A stretch of 64,000 nucleotides of DNA from Nereocystis luetkeana (GCA_031213475.1 JARUPZ010000035.1:1281532-1345531); one strand, 5' to 3'. Counted from the stretch's first letter, positions 51,012-62,454 are shown. Made by a program: numbers and translations. The notes: generated by a model not told the origin, from the letters alone.

Positions 51012-51147
51012 TTACAGGGGACCGTTGTCATATAACTAGGACCGAACATTGTTAATTAATGGTAAAAACAGGGAAATATATAGATCTTTTGCATGTACCG
51101 TAGGTCCTATTTACTACCAGGTATACAGTATGTGGTCCCCCGTGATA
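51012..51147. mobile_element. Family A miniature element, copy 8, with inserted TACCAGGTA
   Basis: TTACAGGGGACC at left, GTGGTCCCCCGTGATA at right. The right arm CCTATTTACTATGG is interrupted after TA by CCAGGTATACAGTA. Confidence 0.8.
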
Positions 51148-51892
51148 GTACGATATTAACTCCGACGTTAGGATGACCCTTGACGAGTCGACAGGTTCTC
51201 GCTCTCGAGAAGGCGGGGAAAATGTTTCGCGTGCGTAAAAAACGCTGTCAGGCGTCTAAAGGCACCCTGTCAAGTGGTTTTCGGGCAAATATGTCCACGC
51301 AGATGTCGCCCACGCATATATCACCCACGGATATATCGCATATTTTGACATTCCGGCGACCCCTACGGTGGGGGGGGCCTCCGGCGGCCCTCCGGTGCCC
51401 GCTGCGGGGGGCTAACACACCTGCGCAACAGACGCCGGAGCCCTGTACCTATAATGCCCTGATGTGCAGCTGATGAGCTTCAGCGTCCATCACCCAGAAA
51501 AATCCCAGACTGTTTTCCGTCCGACAATATGCGGCATGAGCTTCAACATTGATGACTAATACACATGCACCGCGAATGAAGAAAGGAGAAGAACACCAAG
51601 AGGAACCCAACAAGGAAACCTAGGAGTATTCCACCACATTGGACATTATACTACATGTAGTACCAGGTATCGATTTTGGTGGAACCCGATGCGCACCAAG
51701 CAAAGCGCATCCTCCCCCCACGCATATTGCTACACAGACAGGTGGCCGGGACCTCCCCCCTTCCACAACGTGGGGTTAAAAAATTCTCGTGGAGACGTTG
51801 AATTATGTAACACACCATTAGGCGCACTGTTGTCAACACGTTGTGGGAGTCAATATCGGCATGGTATGTACTTTTCATCATGAAAAAAGGTG

Positions 51893-51966
51893 CGGGGATA
51901 GAGAGGCTCGAACTCTCGACCTTCTGCTTATGAGACAAACGCTCTAGCCGACTGAGCTATATCCCC
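51893..51966 (-). tRNA. tRNA-Met (CAT), copy 2, inverted
   Basis: Identical 74-base cloverleaf on the minus strand, with a T run on its 3' side (read left of 51890). Its 5' flank (51967-52060) is homologous to the 5' flank of copy 3 in inverse orientation. Confidence 0.95.
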
Positions 51967-52206
51967 CCCGCATGGATAGCGCTGTGGTTGAGTGGGTCCT
52001 GGATCTTACCACGCGACGATGTTCGCTCGCTCGGGTTTTGGGACAGGGGCATGGGCATGGGCATGGACATGGACATGGACATGGATACAGAAGGGAGGTA
52101 GATTTGGTGCATGGGTTTCCTTTTGTTTCCGAGATATTCTTCTTTCGGGAAAGCTATGAGTGATCCATGTTGAAGATCATGCTGCACATTGTCGGATGGC
52201 AAGAGA

Positions 52207-52252
<46 letters not shown>
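52207..52252. repeat. (AAT)n simple repeat
   Basis: About 15 AAT units directly after one copy of the TGTCGGATGGCAAG repeat. Confidence 0.95.
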
Positions 52253-52600
52253 TGGATATAGATATGGACATGGACATGGACTTGGTCAGGGGCAAGGCCA
52301 GGGACGCAGACAGAGACAGTTTACACAGGAGGAGTAGAACAAAATTCTTGTGGAGACGTTGAACTATGTAGCACACTATTAATACCAGACGGACCGTTGT
52401 CGACACCTTTGTCTCCAAAAGGATTTTTTACGCCCACAGTGCGCAAGGGGGGGGTCCTGGCCACCTGAGTAAACTGTCGTTGTCTCTGGCCCCGGCCCTG
52501 TCCCTGTCCATGTCACTGTCCCAGTCCCAGCCCGAGCCGGCAAACGTCGTCGTGTGGTAAGGTCCACGCGCCCTCTCACCAACGTCGCCATCCATGCGGG

Positions 52601-52674
52601 GGGGATATAGCTCAGTCGGCTAGAGCGTTTGTCTCATAAGCAGAAGGTCGAGAGTTCGAGCCTCTCTATCCCCG
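52601..52674 (+). tRNA. tRNA-Met (CAT), copy 3
   Basis: Same 74-base sequence as copies 1, 2 and 4, followed by a T run at 52679. Faces away from copy 2, with about 630 bases between their 5' ends. Confidence 0.95.
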
Positions 52675-53699
52675 CACCTTTTTTTCGACATGTGGACGCT
52701 TCTCGCCTGGCCGTATACAGCAGTCTACGAGGTATATCGAGGCAGGTGATAAATAACGTTATAATCGTGCACGATGATATACAGATATACAGCTCAATAT
52801 TGGGGGTTTCCACGGCGCCCGATATGATCCCCTCCGCCCTCCTTCGCCTCTTCTGCCGAGCTGCCCGACCATCGCCATGCACATTTAGTACGAAGCTAGA
52901 AGTTTATAAGGAGGAAAAATCGGTGCATATATATCGTGTGGGAGCTGGGTTTCGTCTATTGTGATGGATTTATTTTCTTTCTTGTTTAGGTTTGTTTTCC
53001 TTGGACGTTTCTTTTTTTCGGGGAATGTTTATGAGTGATCAACGTTGAAGTTCATGCTGTTGTTAACACATTGTCAGATAGATAGCAAACAAGCGCAACA
53101 ACAACTATTTAGAGATAAACTACTTCTTGGAAGTATATATATATATATATCTGGTTTGCATTTGCCCTTCGACTCTATATGTATATGTCAGAACACGATC
53201 CCCCTCACAAGGGGTGCTTGGAGGTTATCATTCTTGTATCGATTATTATTATTCCTCTTGCCATCTGACAATGTGCAGCATGATCTTCAACATGGATCAC
53301 TCATAACTTTCCCGAAAGAAGAAAACCTCGGAAACAAAAGGAAACCCATGCACCAAGTCTACCTCCCTTCCGTGCCAACTTTCAGCTTGTCTACTCTATT
53401 TGCTATCGATTGTCTGCTTGCTCGCCGCATGTCTTCTGAACGAGGGGGCGAGAGATTCATCAGCCAGGCCAGCCAGCCACAGGCGATAAACGCCTGCCAG
53501 GTATGATGCGCAGGCACTAGCTACAAACCATAACGCCGCAACAGGGGACAGGGGATACCATAACACACTGGTAGCCTGTAGAAATAAGAAAACAAGTAAT
53601 CTAAATACTGCCATCCTGTTCCTAAATATAAGGAAGGACCTTTGTATTGAGTATTAGTATAGAAACAGTGGTACACTGCTAACAACACCTTCGAACCCC

Positions 53700-53952
53700 C
53701 AAGATGTCGACCGAACCAATGGTTGATGACTTTTGTTTGGTGCTGTCAACCATCTGTGGAGGAGCAGCGTGAGCGCCGCCCAGTAGTATCACACGGGTAA
53801 GACTGTGTTGCTTGTGCCCGCGCCGTGCGACTCCTCGCGTCGCAACTCGGACACGAATTCTGTATCACCACCCCCCCCAATCAAGCGGTGGCCGTTATTG
53901 ATGTACCAGGTATTCGTCACACCTTTTGTCGTCAAATTTTCCCCTCTCTTAA
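53700..53952. repeat. Dispersed repeat E, copy 1
   Basis: GAGGAGCAGCGTGAGCGCC, GCGACTCCTCGCGTCGC and AACTCGGACACGAATTC match 59805-60050 in order, as does CTTTTGTCGTCAAATTTTCC at the right end. A family B element starts at its right border. Confidence 0.75.
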
Positions 53953-54048
53953 CCCTTTTAGGACTGACTCCAGTTCCGATTTGAGGACGAACTGCTTAGA
54001 GTTTGACTGGTGTGTCCCCATAACGAGACTGCGGTCCTCAAAGGGTCA
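53949..54048. mobile_element. Family B miniature element, copy 6
   Basis: TTAACCCTTTTAGGACTGAC at left, GACTGCGGTCCTCAAAGGGT at right; diverged. Confidence 0.75.
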
Positions 54049-54170
54049 AGCCCCAAGAGGGTTCACGTAACTCACTAACTCGTTAACTCACTTTTCTTGC
54101 GGAGATCAAGCCTATCTATGCCGATGATGGAGTCCGATGATTGCTGCGGGCACAGTCAGTACACCTATTA

Positions 54171-54199
54171 CTACTATAAAATACTACTAGTACTACTAT

Positions 54200-54242
<43 letters not shown>
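54171..54242. repeat. (ACT)n simple repeat
   Basis: ACTACT units, pure from about 54200 to 54242. Confidence 0.95.
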
Positions 54243-54852
54243 GAGAAAACTGGCACTAGAGGAAAAGCGGTCGTAAAAATATTACTATTTTTATTATGCT
54301 TGCCTTCCGACGATATAGCGTAGAGGCCATTCCAATAAAAACCGAATATCCTTCCGTAAATCAGCAGTATTCACCATACGCTTCTCTGCCAGAGGCGTTT
54401 CCCAATAATTGACGTTCCCCACATCATTTCATCTCAGCTATATATCCCATTCCTCGTCAACGTTCCATCCCAAGGTCATCGGCCGCATTCCTCCGGCTTG
54501 TTCCTCCCTCGATATTGATATTTATTTGCAGGAAACAAGAAAAAAACAGGAAATTAATCGTTAATTTGCAGGGGGGGGGGGGGGTCGCTTTTTTTAGCTG
54601 TTTTTTAGTGTATATCTGGTATATATAACGCACCCTTTCTCAAAAGCGAGAAATCCGGCCAGGACAAATTTTCCTCCTTCTCGGTTGCTTGCCACTGATA
54701 CGTAGGTGTCCCGTGCTGCACTGCATCAGCCTCCCTTCGGGACACCTTGCGTGAGTCTACCACACTGGCCCTGTCCAAGCGCGCCTAACAAAGCCAGCCG
54801 TGGAACATCGCGAAATCTAGATGGCGTTTGAACATGGCGTCGATCATGCGGG

Positions 54853-54926
54853 GGGGATATAGCTCAGTCGGCTAGAGCGTTTGTCTCATAAGCAGAAGGT
54901 CGAGAGTTCGAGCCTCTCTATCCCCG
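54853..54926 (+). tRNA. tRNA-Met (CAT), copy 4
   Basis: Same 74-base cloverleaf, preceded by TCATGCGGGG like copies 2 and 3 (CCATGCGGGG), and followed by a T run at 54931. Confidence 0.95.
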
Positions 54927-55099
54927 CATCTTTTTTCTAAGTAAGGCGGTTATACACAATTATTTTCTTTCAGGAAAGTTTTTGTCATACCTCGTACCTG
55001 GTATGTATTTATTCACCAGGGCTACTTAATCGTGAAAGATGTACTTATTTATACCGGTAATATGTACCCGGCAGGATACCAGGGTACTGCTGGATTCAA

Positions 55100-55270
55100 G
55101 AGAAACTTGACAGCTTTCCGTGAGTACGTTTTTCGTATGATCCCGGGTGTGAGTTTCGGCCAGTTATGCTTTATTACATTCACCCATTCATCCTTCGTCC
55201 GGTTCATCCGTCCTACACGAACTGAATCACCGAATAACCTACCTGCCAAACTTCATCACTCAATCAGGAG
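55100..55270 (-). pseudogene. Possible relic of a pogo/Tigger-like transposase
   Basis: The minus-strand frame has DEWVNVIKHNWPKLTPGIIR followed by KTYSRKA. The pattern W..(L/V)TP..I...(F/Y)..KA resembles the C-terminal end of pogo-type DDE domains. No DDE residues or other domains are visible nearby, so this is at most a short fossil. Confidence 0.2.
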
Positions 55271-55636
55271 ACAATGGCTCGACGGTTGGGACAGTAACAA
55301 CTCCACTTGCGAGAGCCATTGACACGCCCCCACTAGACATATATATATATATATATATAACACTCTCGCGAAACTCATCAGCGATTTCGTATTGCCTCGT
55401 AGGCACAGAAGGGTACCGAGGATCAGGTAATAATAGGTAGGTGCTGATGAGTGCATTCTATAGATAGCAGCGTGATGCTTTTGCTCGATAAATAGATACT
55501 TCGAAGTATTTGGAAGTTTGAGCACCAAAACGGTACGCGTGCTTTTTTTGTGACGGGCGCAACGGCAGGGTTAATATATAACATATACTCGTACATATTT
55601 CATAATACAAGCTCTTCACTTACTTTCTGTTCCTTA

Positions 55637-55904
55637 GGCTCATTCTTATCGGAGACCGTTTTTTCCATAATTTCCAAATATCTTTAAGAGGGTGGGCCTG
55701 ATGCATTGTGTCATTATGGGGGTATGTATCAATATACGGAGGCGTTCTGTCACTATTCGTGAAATTCTCCAGAACAAAAAAAAACAAGTTTGTTAAATTT
55801 CACACATTTTATTTGGAAAAAAACAGGAAAATATGGAAGATTGAAAAACTGCGCGAAAAAAATGTATAAAAAATGGGGAAAAATCTCTCCGATAAGAATG
55901 GCCC
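55637..55904. mobile_element. TWA-flanked miniature element, family G copy 1
   Basis: Ends GGCTCATTCTTATCGGAG and, inverted, GGGCCATTCTTATCGGAG, with TTA on both sides. The interior includes ATACGGAGGCGTTCTGTCAC and A-rich sequence. 268 bases, non-coding. TSD type fits PIF/Harbinger. Confidence 0.8.
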
Positions 55905-56933
55905 TTAGTCTTTTTTAGAACAACACTACACATTGTCGGATGGCAAGCATAATAATACATACACTCGTATACAAACAGCTCATTATGTTTCTGAGGCTCT
56001 CCTCACTTGAGGAGAGCTACTACAGCTCTCTTGTCTCAGTGACACCCAAAAAATGTGGCAAAAATATCAGGGCTGCTCACGATGATTCGGGTCAAACCTC
56101 GAGGCCTGTTACTGATCCGACCCCCGACTCGACCCAACCCGACCCGTAAGATTTCCAGACTATTTTTTCTGACCCGACCGGCGGGTTGGGATCGTTACCA
56201 CCCCTGTAGAACCCTTAAAAACGTACCGGCATATCAAGACGACCAATGCCATGTACGCCATGAATAATACATACTATAGTAAAACACATTTATTTGAGGC
56301 TACGCTTCCTTTCATTCTTTTTTACGTACTTTGCCGGCTTCGTTGCCTTGTCGTTCAAAGGTGTGGGAGTGGGTTTTGAGGAGCCGCATCTTCGACTCAT
56401 GTTCTAGTTGTGGAATCGGGGTTTCCATGAATTTCCCATAATTCTGCATATATATACGGCTCATCAGAGTGGGTTAGTGTTATGATACTGCTTTGTGTGA
56501 GGTTGAAAGCCCGGTAATTACCTGGGTTCTGACACTGGGAACGTATTTATGTAGTACTTGGAAGGCGTATCTTAGGTGGAAAACCAGGGGTTTTCCAGAG
56601 AGGCACGAGCGTGGTCCCAGTCTCTGTCGTGCACGAAAGCGATGAAGTGGCTCTTTTATCTCTAAGCGAACATCAACGTGAGTACCAATAAGTACCGGCT
56701 TAATAGGCAGACCTGCCCAGGGATACAAAGTGTCCCGCTGTCCATGATCTTAACACGTTTCAGCGATATTCGGTAGTGTCTCGGATAAGTAGAGCCCCAT
56801 CGTTCACATACCTGGTAGGTATATATATATACAAATATTCGATGAAGTTAGTTAGTGGTATTCGATGAATTATGTCAGCTTTTTCATGTTGAATGAATAA
56901 CGCCCTGCACATTGTCAGAAGGCAAATACATCA

Positions 56934-56969
<36 letters not shown>

Positions 56970-57149
56970 CCAAAAAGTGGTACAGCGGTGCATACCTCTA
57001 TACCTTAGCGCGCGTCTTGCCGGTAGGATTTCTTTCCAACTCAACTCGGGGAGGATTTTTACCCACAGCGGCCTCCTAAAAATAAAGTCTTACAGCAGTA
57101 GTAGTAGTAGTCAAAGTAGTAGATATGTTATCCCTTCTCCCCCCCCCTC

Positions 57150-57670
57150 CAAACCCTATATATTATGTATAGGTTGGCGTCGGTTTGGCAACGACACTGT
57201 AAAACATGCCGCTCACTACCTGAGCTAGACAACCAGGGTACCGTTTTTTTGTTTTGTTTTTCGGCGGTCGGTCACAGCTGTGGTGGCCGAGTTGGATCAA
57301 TGTGCGAGATGGAGTATACCTTTACTCTGCGCAAGGGGGAATGATAGTATCACGTAGTGCTCATGGTAAGGCACACCCAAGAGGCAGATATGTGGTACAC
57401 CCATTGCTGTCTCTGGAGTGGCTACACCGATATTGAATTAACTCATTGAAGCTGCCATCATGTGCAAGTCCGCCTCACAAGCGTTCTTAGTAGGATGCAG
57501 ATCACCCTCCATGCGACTCGCCGGACACCTCACGGCGCTTCGGGCTAGGTGCAAGCAATGTCGGCCTGGTCGATGAGAACTCGACATGCTCCGTCCCGAG
57601 CATTGTGAGGATGCGTGGGTCTATGGTCATACGACTACGACCATGCATGAGATCGAGTACATCTCTCCTA
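57150..57670. repeat. Family C, near full-length copy
   Basis: Same order of blocks as 30150-30710, ending GATCGAGTACATCTCTCC. The string CCTGAGCTAGACAACC, on the other strand GGTTGTCTAGCTCAGG, resembles a tRNA acceptor strand plus A box. Confidence 0.85.
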
Positions 57671-57699
57671 TCGAGTACAATATCCCCCTCTTCCCTATA

Positions 57700-58215
57700 T
57701 GCTATATATGGGTTGGGTTGACGTCGGATAGCAACGACACTGTAAAACACGCCGCTCACTACCTGAGCTAGACAACCAGGGTGTCGATTTTTTGTTTTGT
57801 TTATGGGCGGTCGGTCACACTTGGTCGTCGAGTTGGATCGTTTGTGCGGAATGGAGAAGCTTTACTCTGCACAACAAGGAGGAATGATCGTATCGCGTAG
57901 TGTCGTCATGGTAAGGCACCCAAGAGGCAGTTATGTGATACTCCCATTGCTATCTCTGGAAGTAGCCCACACCGGAAATTAAGTCAACTTGTTGAAGCTG
58001 TCATCCATATGCAAGTCCGCCTCACAAGCGGTTCGTAGTAGAAAGCAGCTCACCCTTCATGCGACTCGCCGGACACCTCACGGCGCTTCGGGCTTGGTGC
58101 AAGCAATGTCTGCCTGGTCGGTGAAAACCGACGTGCTCCGTCCGGCATTTTAGGGGTACGAGGGTCTATGGTCATAGGACTACGACCATGTAAAATATCG
58201 AGTACACCCCCCGGT
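57700..58215. repeat. Family C, second near full-length copy in tandem
   Basis: Begins TATATATGGGTTGGGTTGAC about 30 bases after the previous copy ends, same orientation, ending ATCGAGTACACCCCCC. Confidence 0.85.
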
Positions 58216-58313
58216 GCATGCCTCCGCTTTTTCACTTTCTTTCAGCTAGACGGAAGATGGCGAGGTAAGGGGCATCGGTCTGTCCTGAAACTTAATAAAG
58301 GGATACGGTATGA

Positions 58314-58578
58314 GGACCTCTCTTAACGGAGAGTTTTTTTTTTCTAGAATTTCCAAAAAAAAATAGAATTTTTGAAATGTGTATCAAGATACGGAGGCGT
58401 TCTGTGACAATTTGTAAACTCTTTCAGAAGCAAAAATATATCGGGAAAGTTAGAAGTACCCATACACACCAGTGGAAGAAAAAAACCCAGCAGAAAATCT
58501 TGAAAAATGAAAACAAAAATGCGCGAAAAAATATGAAAACTATGGGGGGGGGGGAAAAACTCCGATAAGGACAGGCCC
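58314..58578. mobile_element. Family G copy 2, diverged
   Basis: Shares ATACGGAGGCGTTCTGTGAC and the right end CTCCGATAAGGACAGGCCC with copy 1; the left end GGACCTCTCTTAACGGAG is decayed. TTA follows at the right. Confidence 0.7.
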
Positions 58579-58882
58579 TTAACACGCAGGATGGCACACT
58601 CCCTCGGACACTTTCCGAGATACTTTTATCGTTAATGGAGTGAATATTAATATTGCACCCGCCGGGTGATCCATCCAAGAATAGGTATCGACGCACGAGG
58701 TGACTCCACAGCTATAGACCATTTACATTGTCCCCCCCCCCCCCCCCCCCCCCTAGTTTGGGAGAAACTCGAGTCGGAAATTCACCACATGGGGTGATGA
58801 GTGTCTTATCCTATCACCCGTGTGATACCATTTGTGGTGTTATTACCAGGTTTAGGCGCACTGAACCTTGAAACGCATACTA

Positions 58883-59049
58883 TTACGGGGGACCATAATT
58901 NNNNNNNNNNNNNNNNNNNNNNNNNNNNNNNNNNNNNNNNNNNNNNNNNNNNNNNNNNNNNNNNNNNNNNNNNNNNNNNNNNNNNNNNNNNNNNNNNNNN
59001 TTTTTTTGTTTACCGTAGGTCCTATTTACTATGTATGGTCCCCCGTGAT
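58883..59049. mobile_element. Family A miniature element, copy 9, interrupted by gap
   Basis: TTACGGGGGACCATAATT then 100 N, then TACCGTAGGTCCTATTTACT and GGTCCCCCGTGATA. Both ends are recognisable; the centre is missing from the assembly. Confidence 0.85.
58901..59000. other. Assembly gap, 100 N
   Basis: Exactly 100 N, a conventional placeholder length, placed inside a family A element. About 25-60 bases would complete a normal copy. Confidence 0.98.
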
Positions 59050-59804
59050 AGTGCATGCGTACCGGATGTTTTTTTTACGGGCATTGATTTCGCACCTATG
59101 CAGCAGTACTTTCCCCTCCTATTTATCCGTGCCAATCTTGAAACTATCGTGCCACCATTTTCGCGTATATCCCACAACAACGACTAACGATGGCAATCAC
59201 ATACGCACCCGATACGAAGTAAACCACCCACCACGCGTGACACGCCGCCACATCGACACGTTTCCCGCGCGCCTGCGCAAGCGCATACGCATATACGTAC
59301 CCATCGAGTAACACGATTTTAAGTTTCCACGGTTCTTTTTTCGACGGAGAGCCTGTCTCCAACACTCCATACATATCGCGCACCAACCAACAAGAAGCCT
59401 ACTAATAATAACTCTCGACACAACACATGAAATCAGCATGCAAGAAAAAAAACCCACACACACGCACACATTTCACGCTTTTTTTCTTTCTTCTTTTTTT
59501 AGTTTTTAATCCTTGGGCGGGTTGGTAAAAATAAAGCTTTAAGCTCACCACACTTTCACGTTCAGATGTCGTATCGTGTTGTCAATTTATCCCAAACAAA
59601 ACGCGTTTTTGTTTTGCGGTGTGGTTCTTAAGTAACATTTTTGCTACAACTACTGCTACTACTACTGCTACTGAAAAACTCACCTCCCACACTGTCTCCC
59701 AGCAGTTTGTCCTCCCCCTCGAAAAAACGTGGGTGGAATCCCCAAAACAGGTTGTGTATATATATCCCCTTTGGGACCCCGCCCGACATGGCAGCCAAAG
59801 CAAT

Positions 59805-60050
59805 GGTTGGTAACTCTGGTGTCATCATCAACCTTCTGTGTAGGAGCAGCTTGAGCGCCCGGCAGTACGGGTACATAAGGGCCATGCTGGGCCCTTGCCG
59901 CGCGACTCCTTGCCCTGCATGGCAAAACTCGGACACCAATTCGTATCGCTACCCCCCCTCCCGAATCAATCACACACAGGCATAGGGGGCGTAAACGTTG
60001 CTTCAATCGTCTCATCTTTTGTCGGCAATGTTTCCCCCCTCTTCTAAGTC
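59805..60050. repeat. Dispersed repeat E, copy 2
   Basis: Matches 53700-53952 in order: TAGGAGCAGCTTGAGCGCC, GCGACTCCTTGCCCTGC, AACTCGGACACCAATTCGTA and CATCTTTTGTCGGCAATG. Confidence 0.75.
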
Positions 60051-60799
60051 TGGAGAGGGTAATTACCATCAACCCCCTCTTAAAGTAGTATCGATCGCAC
60101 TGACTTTACGTAAGCCTGAATCTGACTCTATTTTCAAGCGTTTTACCCGCACAACGGACGGGAGTGCAGCAGTCCCATGAATAGACGGGGGGGGGGGCGT
60201 CCCAAACGAACTCCCGAACGCCGACTTCGTACACGAACATGCCTAAAGTGTCTCTGCACAGGCGTCACTAAATAGCGGCTGCAAAGCATGTTGGTACATT
60301 TCTACATCGCGCCCCGTGGGCGCCAATCGCTGCCAACCAACCGCCCGTTTTGCACACGGCAGCTATTATTACTGATAGCTGACTCTGTTTGGGTGCTGCG
60401 GCACTGACCCAATAAATATTGCCATTCGAAAAAAAAAAAATCGGACGAGTACGGAAACGGGCGCTGCCCCAAGCCATGCGTGACGAGGTGCGATCCACCC
60501 CCAACGATCGCCCGCAACAACACCAACAAACACCCAGCCGACCAACCAATGTTCTGTTCGTGGCTGCAGCAGCAGCAGCAGCCAGCACCTTCTACTATCG
60601 GCCTGGATTTTCTGTTCTTTCGTCATGTTTTTGGCGGTCGTCGACACTCAAGCTACACATTGTCGGGGTAGCAAAATGAAATACTATCCCCCATTACGCC
60701 CATGCAATGGACGTGGGGCGTGAGCGCTGCGCTGCCCGAGCTACTGTTACACGCTCTTTCTCGAACGACGATCGCCACCAACAACAACGACAACAACTA

Positions 60800-60904
60800 T
60801 TACGGGGGACCATAGTTAACAGGACCTATGGTGTACATAAAAACCCATAGTTTAACCATTTTTACCAACAATATTTGGTCCTGTTAACTATGGTCCCCCG
60901 TAAT
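60800..60904. mobile_element. Family A miniature element, copy 10
   Basis: TTACGGGGGACCATAGTTAA to TTAACTATGGTCCCCCGTAA, nearly perfect arms, TA flanks. Confidence 0.92.
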
Positions 60905-60975
60905 AGGGGCACACACAACAGCGGCAGCGGCAGAGACACCAACAGTAGTAGTATAACGCCCACTCAACCACCTAC

Positions 60976-61033
60976 TCACCCACCCACCCACCCACCCACC
61001 CACCCACCCACCCACCCACCCACCCACCCACTC
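60976..61033. repeat. (CCCA)n simple repeat
   Basis: About 14 CCCA/CCAC units. Confidence 0.95.
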
Positions 61034-61139
61034 CGCGATTAACTCTACGGTACTTTTGTACCTCCACGAAGCGCACTTGGTGATCGGAAGTTCTCAACGA
61101 TCGCATACTTCCAAAGAACGATCGCATGCCTCCAAAGGC

Positions 61140-61690
61140 GGAGTCCCATATACATTATACTTCGTATCAGGGTATCATACACCAAAGGTATCGGGTACCA
61201 GGGTATCAATATACCAGGGTATCCATAAACCAGTGTATCAACATACCAGAGTGTCAAGATACCAGGGTATCTAGATCAGATACCGGGGTATCAAGCTCAG
61301 ATACCAGGGTATCATATACTATGGTGTCGTATACCTGGTACCAGGGGGCCATATACCAGGGTGTCATGCAACAGGTACCGGGATATCGTATGCCCGGGTA
61401 TCATATACCCGGGTATCGTATACCAGGGTATCGTATACCAGGGTACTACTGTAGGTGAAATCTACCAGGGTATCGAATAATACCAGGGAATCATGCAACA
61501 GGTACCGGGATATCGTATACCCGGGTATCATATACCAGGGTATCGTATACCAGTGTACTACTGTAGGTGTAATCTACCAGGGTATCGAATAATACCAGGG
61601 TGTCGAATAACACCAGGGTATCGAATATTACCAGGGTATCAGGTGTGATATACCCGGGTAGCACGTACCAGGTACCAGGGTACATAAAAC
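61140..61690. repeat. ATACCAGGGTATC minisatellite
   Basis: About 550 bases built from ATACCAGGGTATC and variants (ATACCCGGGTATC, TACCAGGGTATCGAATAA). A higher-order unit GTACTACTGTAGGTG.AATCTACC occurs twice (about 61443 and 61556). Confidence 0.92.
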
Positions 61691-62169
61691 GCCTAAATGA
61701 ATATCTAGCGCAGGGCGCCACGGATGCCGTGGAAGAAAAAAATCCACCCCAACTAAGTAAATATCAACTCCAACATAACCGTATCTGATCAAATCGTAGC
61801 ATACGACGGCCCGACCTGCCGGCCCACTGACGGTGCCTCGCGTGATCCATCGCGCCAGTGAGAGGGACCACAACAAACTTAGAAGCCGCACCCTTTCGCC
61901 CCACCCTCGACTAAATTGCAAAAATACAAAAACTGCTCTCTAAAACCCTACCGACTGCAGATCGTGCTGAGGGGGAGGTCACGCAACCGGACCCTGACGA
62001 GCGCCGAGCTCTTGCAAGCCCTTGAAGGCCCACACACATGCCGGCGCGAGGCCAACCCCCAACACGCCACCCGCCAAGCCTTGGCTCGACCTGCAGCAAA
62101 CACGAAAGAAAAAAATCCTACTGATGTGCCCTCCTATTTCGGTGTCAACAGGGTCGCTCCACCCGAACC

Positions 62170-62340
62170 CCGACAAGCGGCGAGCACGCGCGCTCGCAAG
62201 CCCTTGCGAGGCGCCCTCGCGAACCCTCGCAAGGCGCCCTCGAGAGCCCACGCAAGGCGCCGTCGTTTCGTGAGCCCTCGCAAGGCGTCCTCCCCAAGCC
62301 TGCGCAAGGCGCCGTCGCAAGCCCGTGGCAAGCCCCTGCA
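62170..62340. repeat. CCTCGCAAGGCGCC short repeat cluster
   Basis: Six to eight imperfect units of CTCGCAAGGCGCCCTCG or CGCAAGGCGCCGTCG. It is flanked by GGCTCGACCTGCAG(C)AAA at about 62086 and GGCTCGACCCGCAGAAAA at about 62378. Confidence 0.75.
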
Positions 62341-62454
62341 TAGCCGACTCCAACACGCGACCGACCTACCGTGCGTTGGCTCGACCCGCAGAAAATGCAT
62401 TGAAAAATAAAGCCTTCCGCCCCATCCCCCCCCCCCCCCCCCTCCTCCTCCTCC

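Larger units (their letters stand above)
51778..52405. repeat. Direct repeat pair around tRNA copy 2
   Basis: AAAATTCTCGTGGAGACGTT (51778) recurs as AAAATTCTTGTGGAGACGTT (about 52340), each followed by GAA(T/C)TATGTA.CACAC.ATTA and, further on, CGTTGTC(A/G)ACAC. The copies are about 560 bases apart in the same orientation. Confidence 0.75.
52085..53375. repeat. Three copies of the TGTCGGATGGCAAG repeat, two direct, one inverted
   Basis: Direct copies at about 52105-52230 and 52980-53100, and an inverted copy at 53245-53375. Each carries TTGTTTCC/TTTTCC, TATGAGTGATC.ACGTTGAAG and ACATTGTCGGATGGCAAG (in the inverted copy, CTTGCCATCTGACAATGTGC). Shorter matches occur near 55920 and 56895. Two of them end in AAT-rich sequence. 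Confidence 0.75.

Noticed and set aside
51180-51473. 97-codon frame beginning MTSRQVLALEKAG
   Set aside because: No domain recognised; a Pro/Gly-rich stretch coded by GC-rich sequence, no conserved context. Left unannotated.
51893-51966. LTR-retrotransposon primer-binding site as an explanation of the tRNA-Met copies
   Set aside because: The copies are complete tRNA genes with intact A and B boxes and T-run terminators, not short 3'-end complements, and no LTRs flank them.
51651-52964. Frames starting MSHKQKVESSSLSIPAPFF
   Set aside because: They are translations of the tRNA-Met genes, repeated because the tRNA is repeated.
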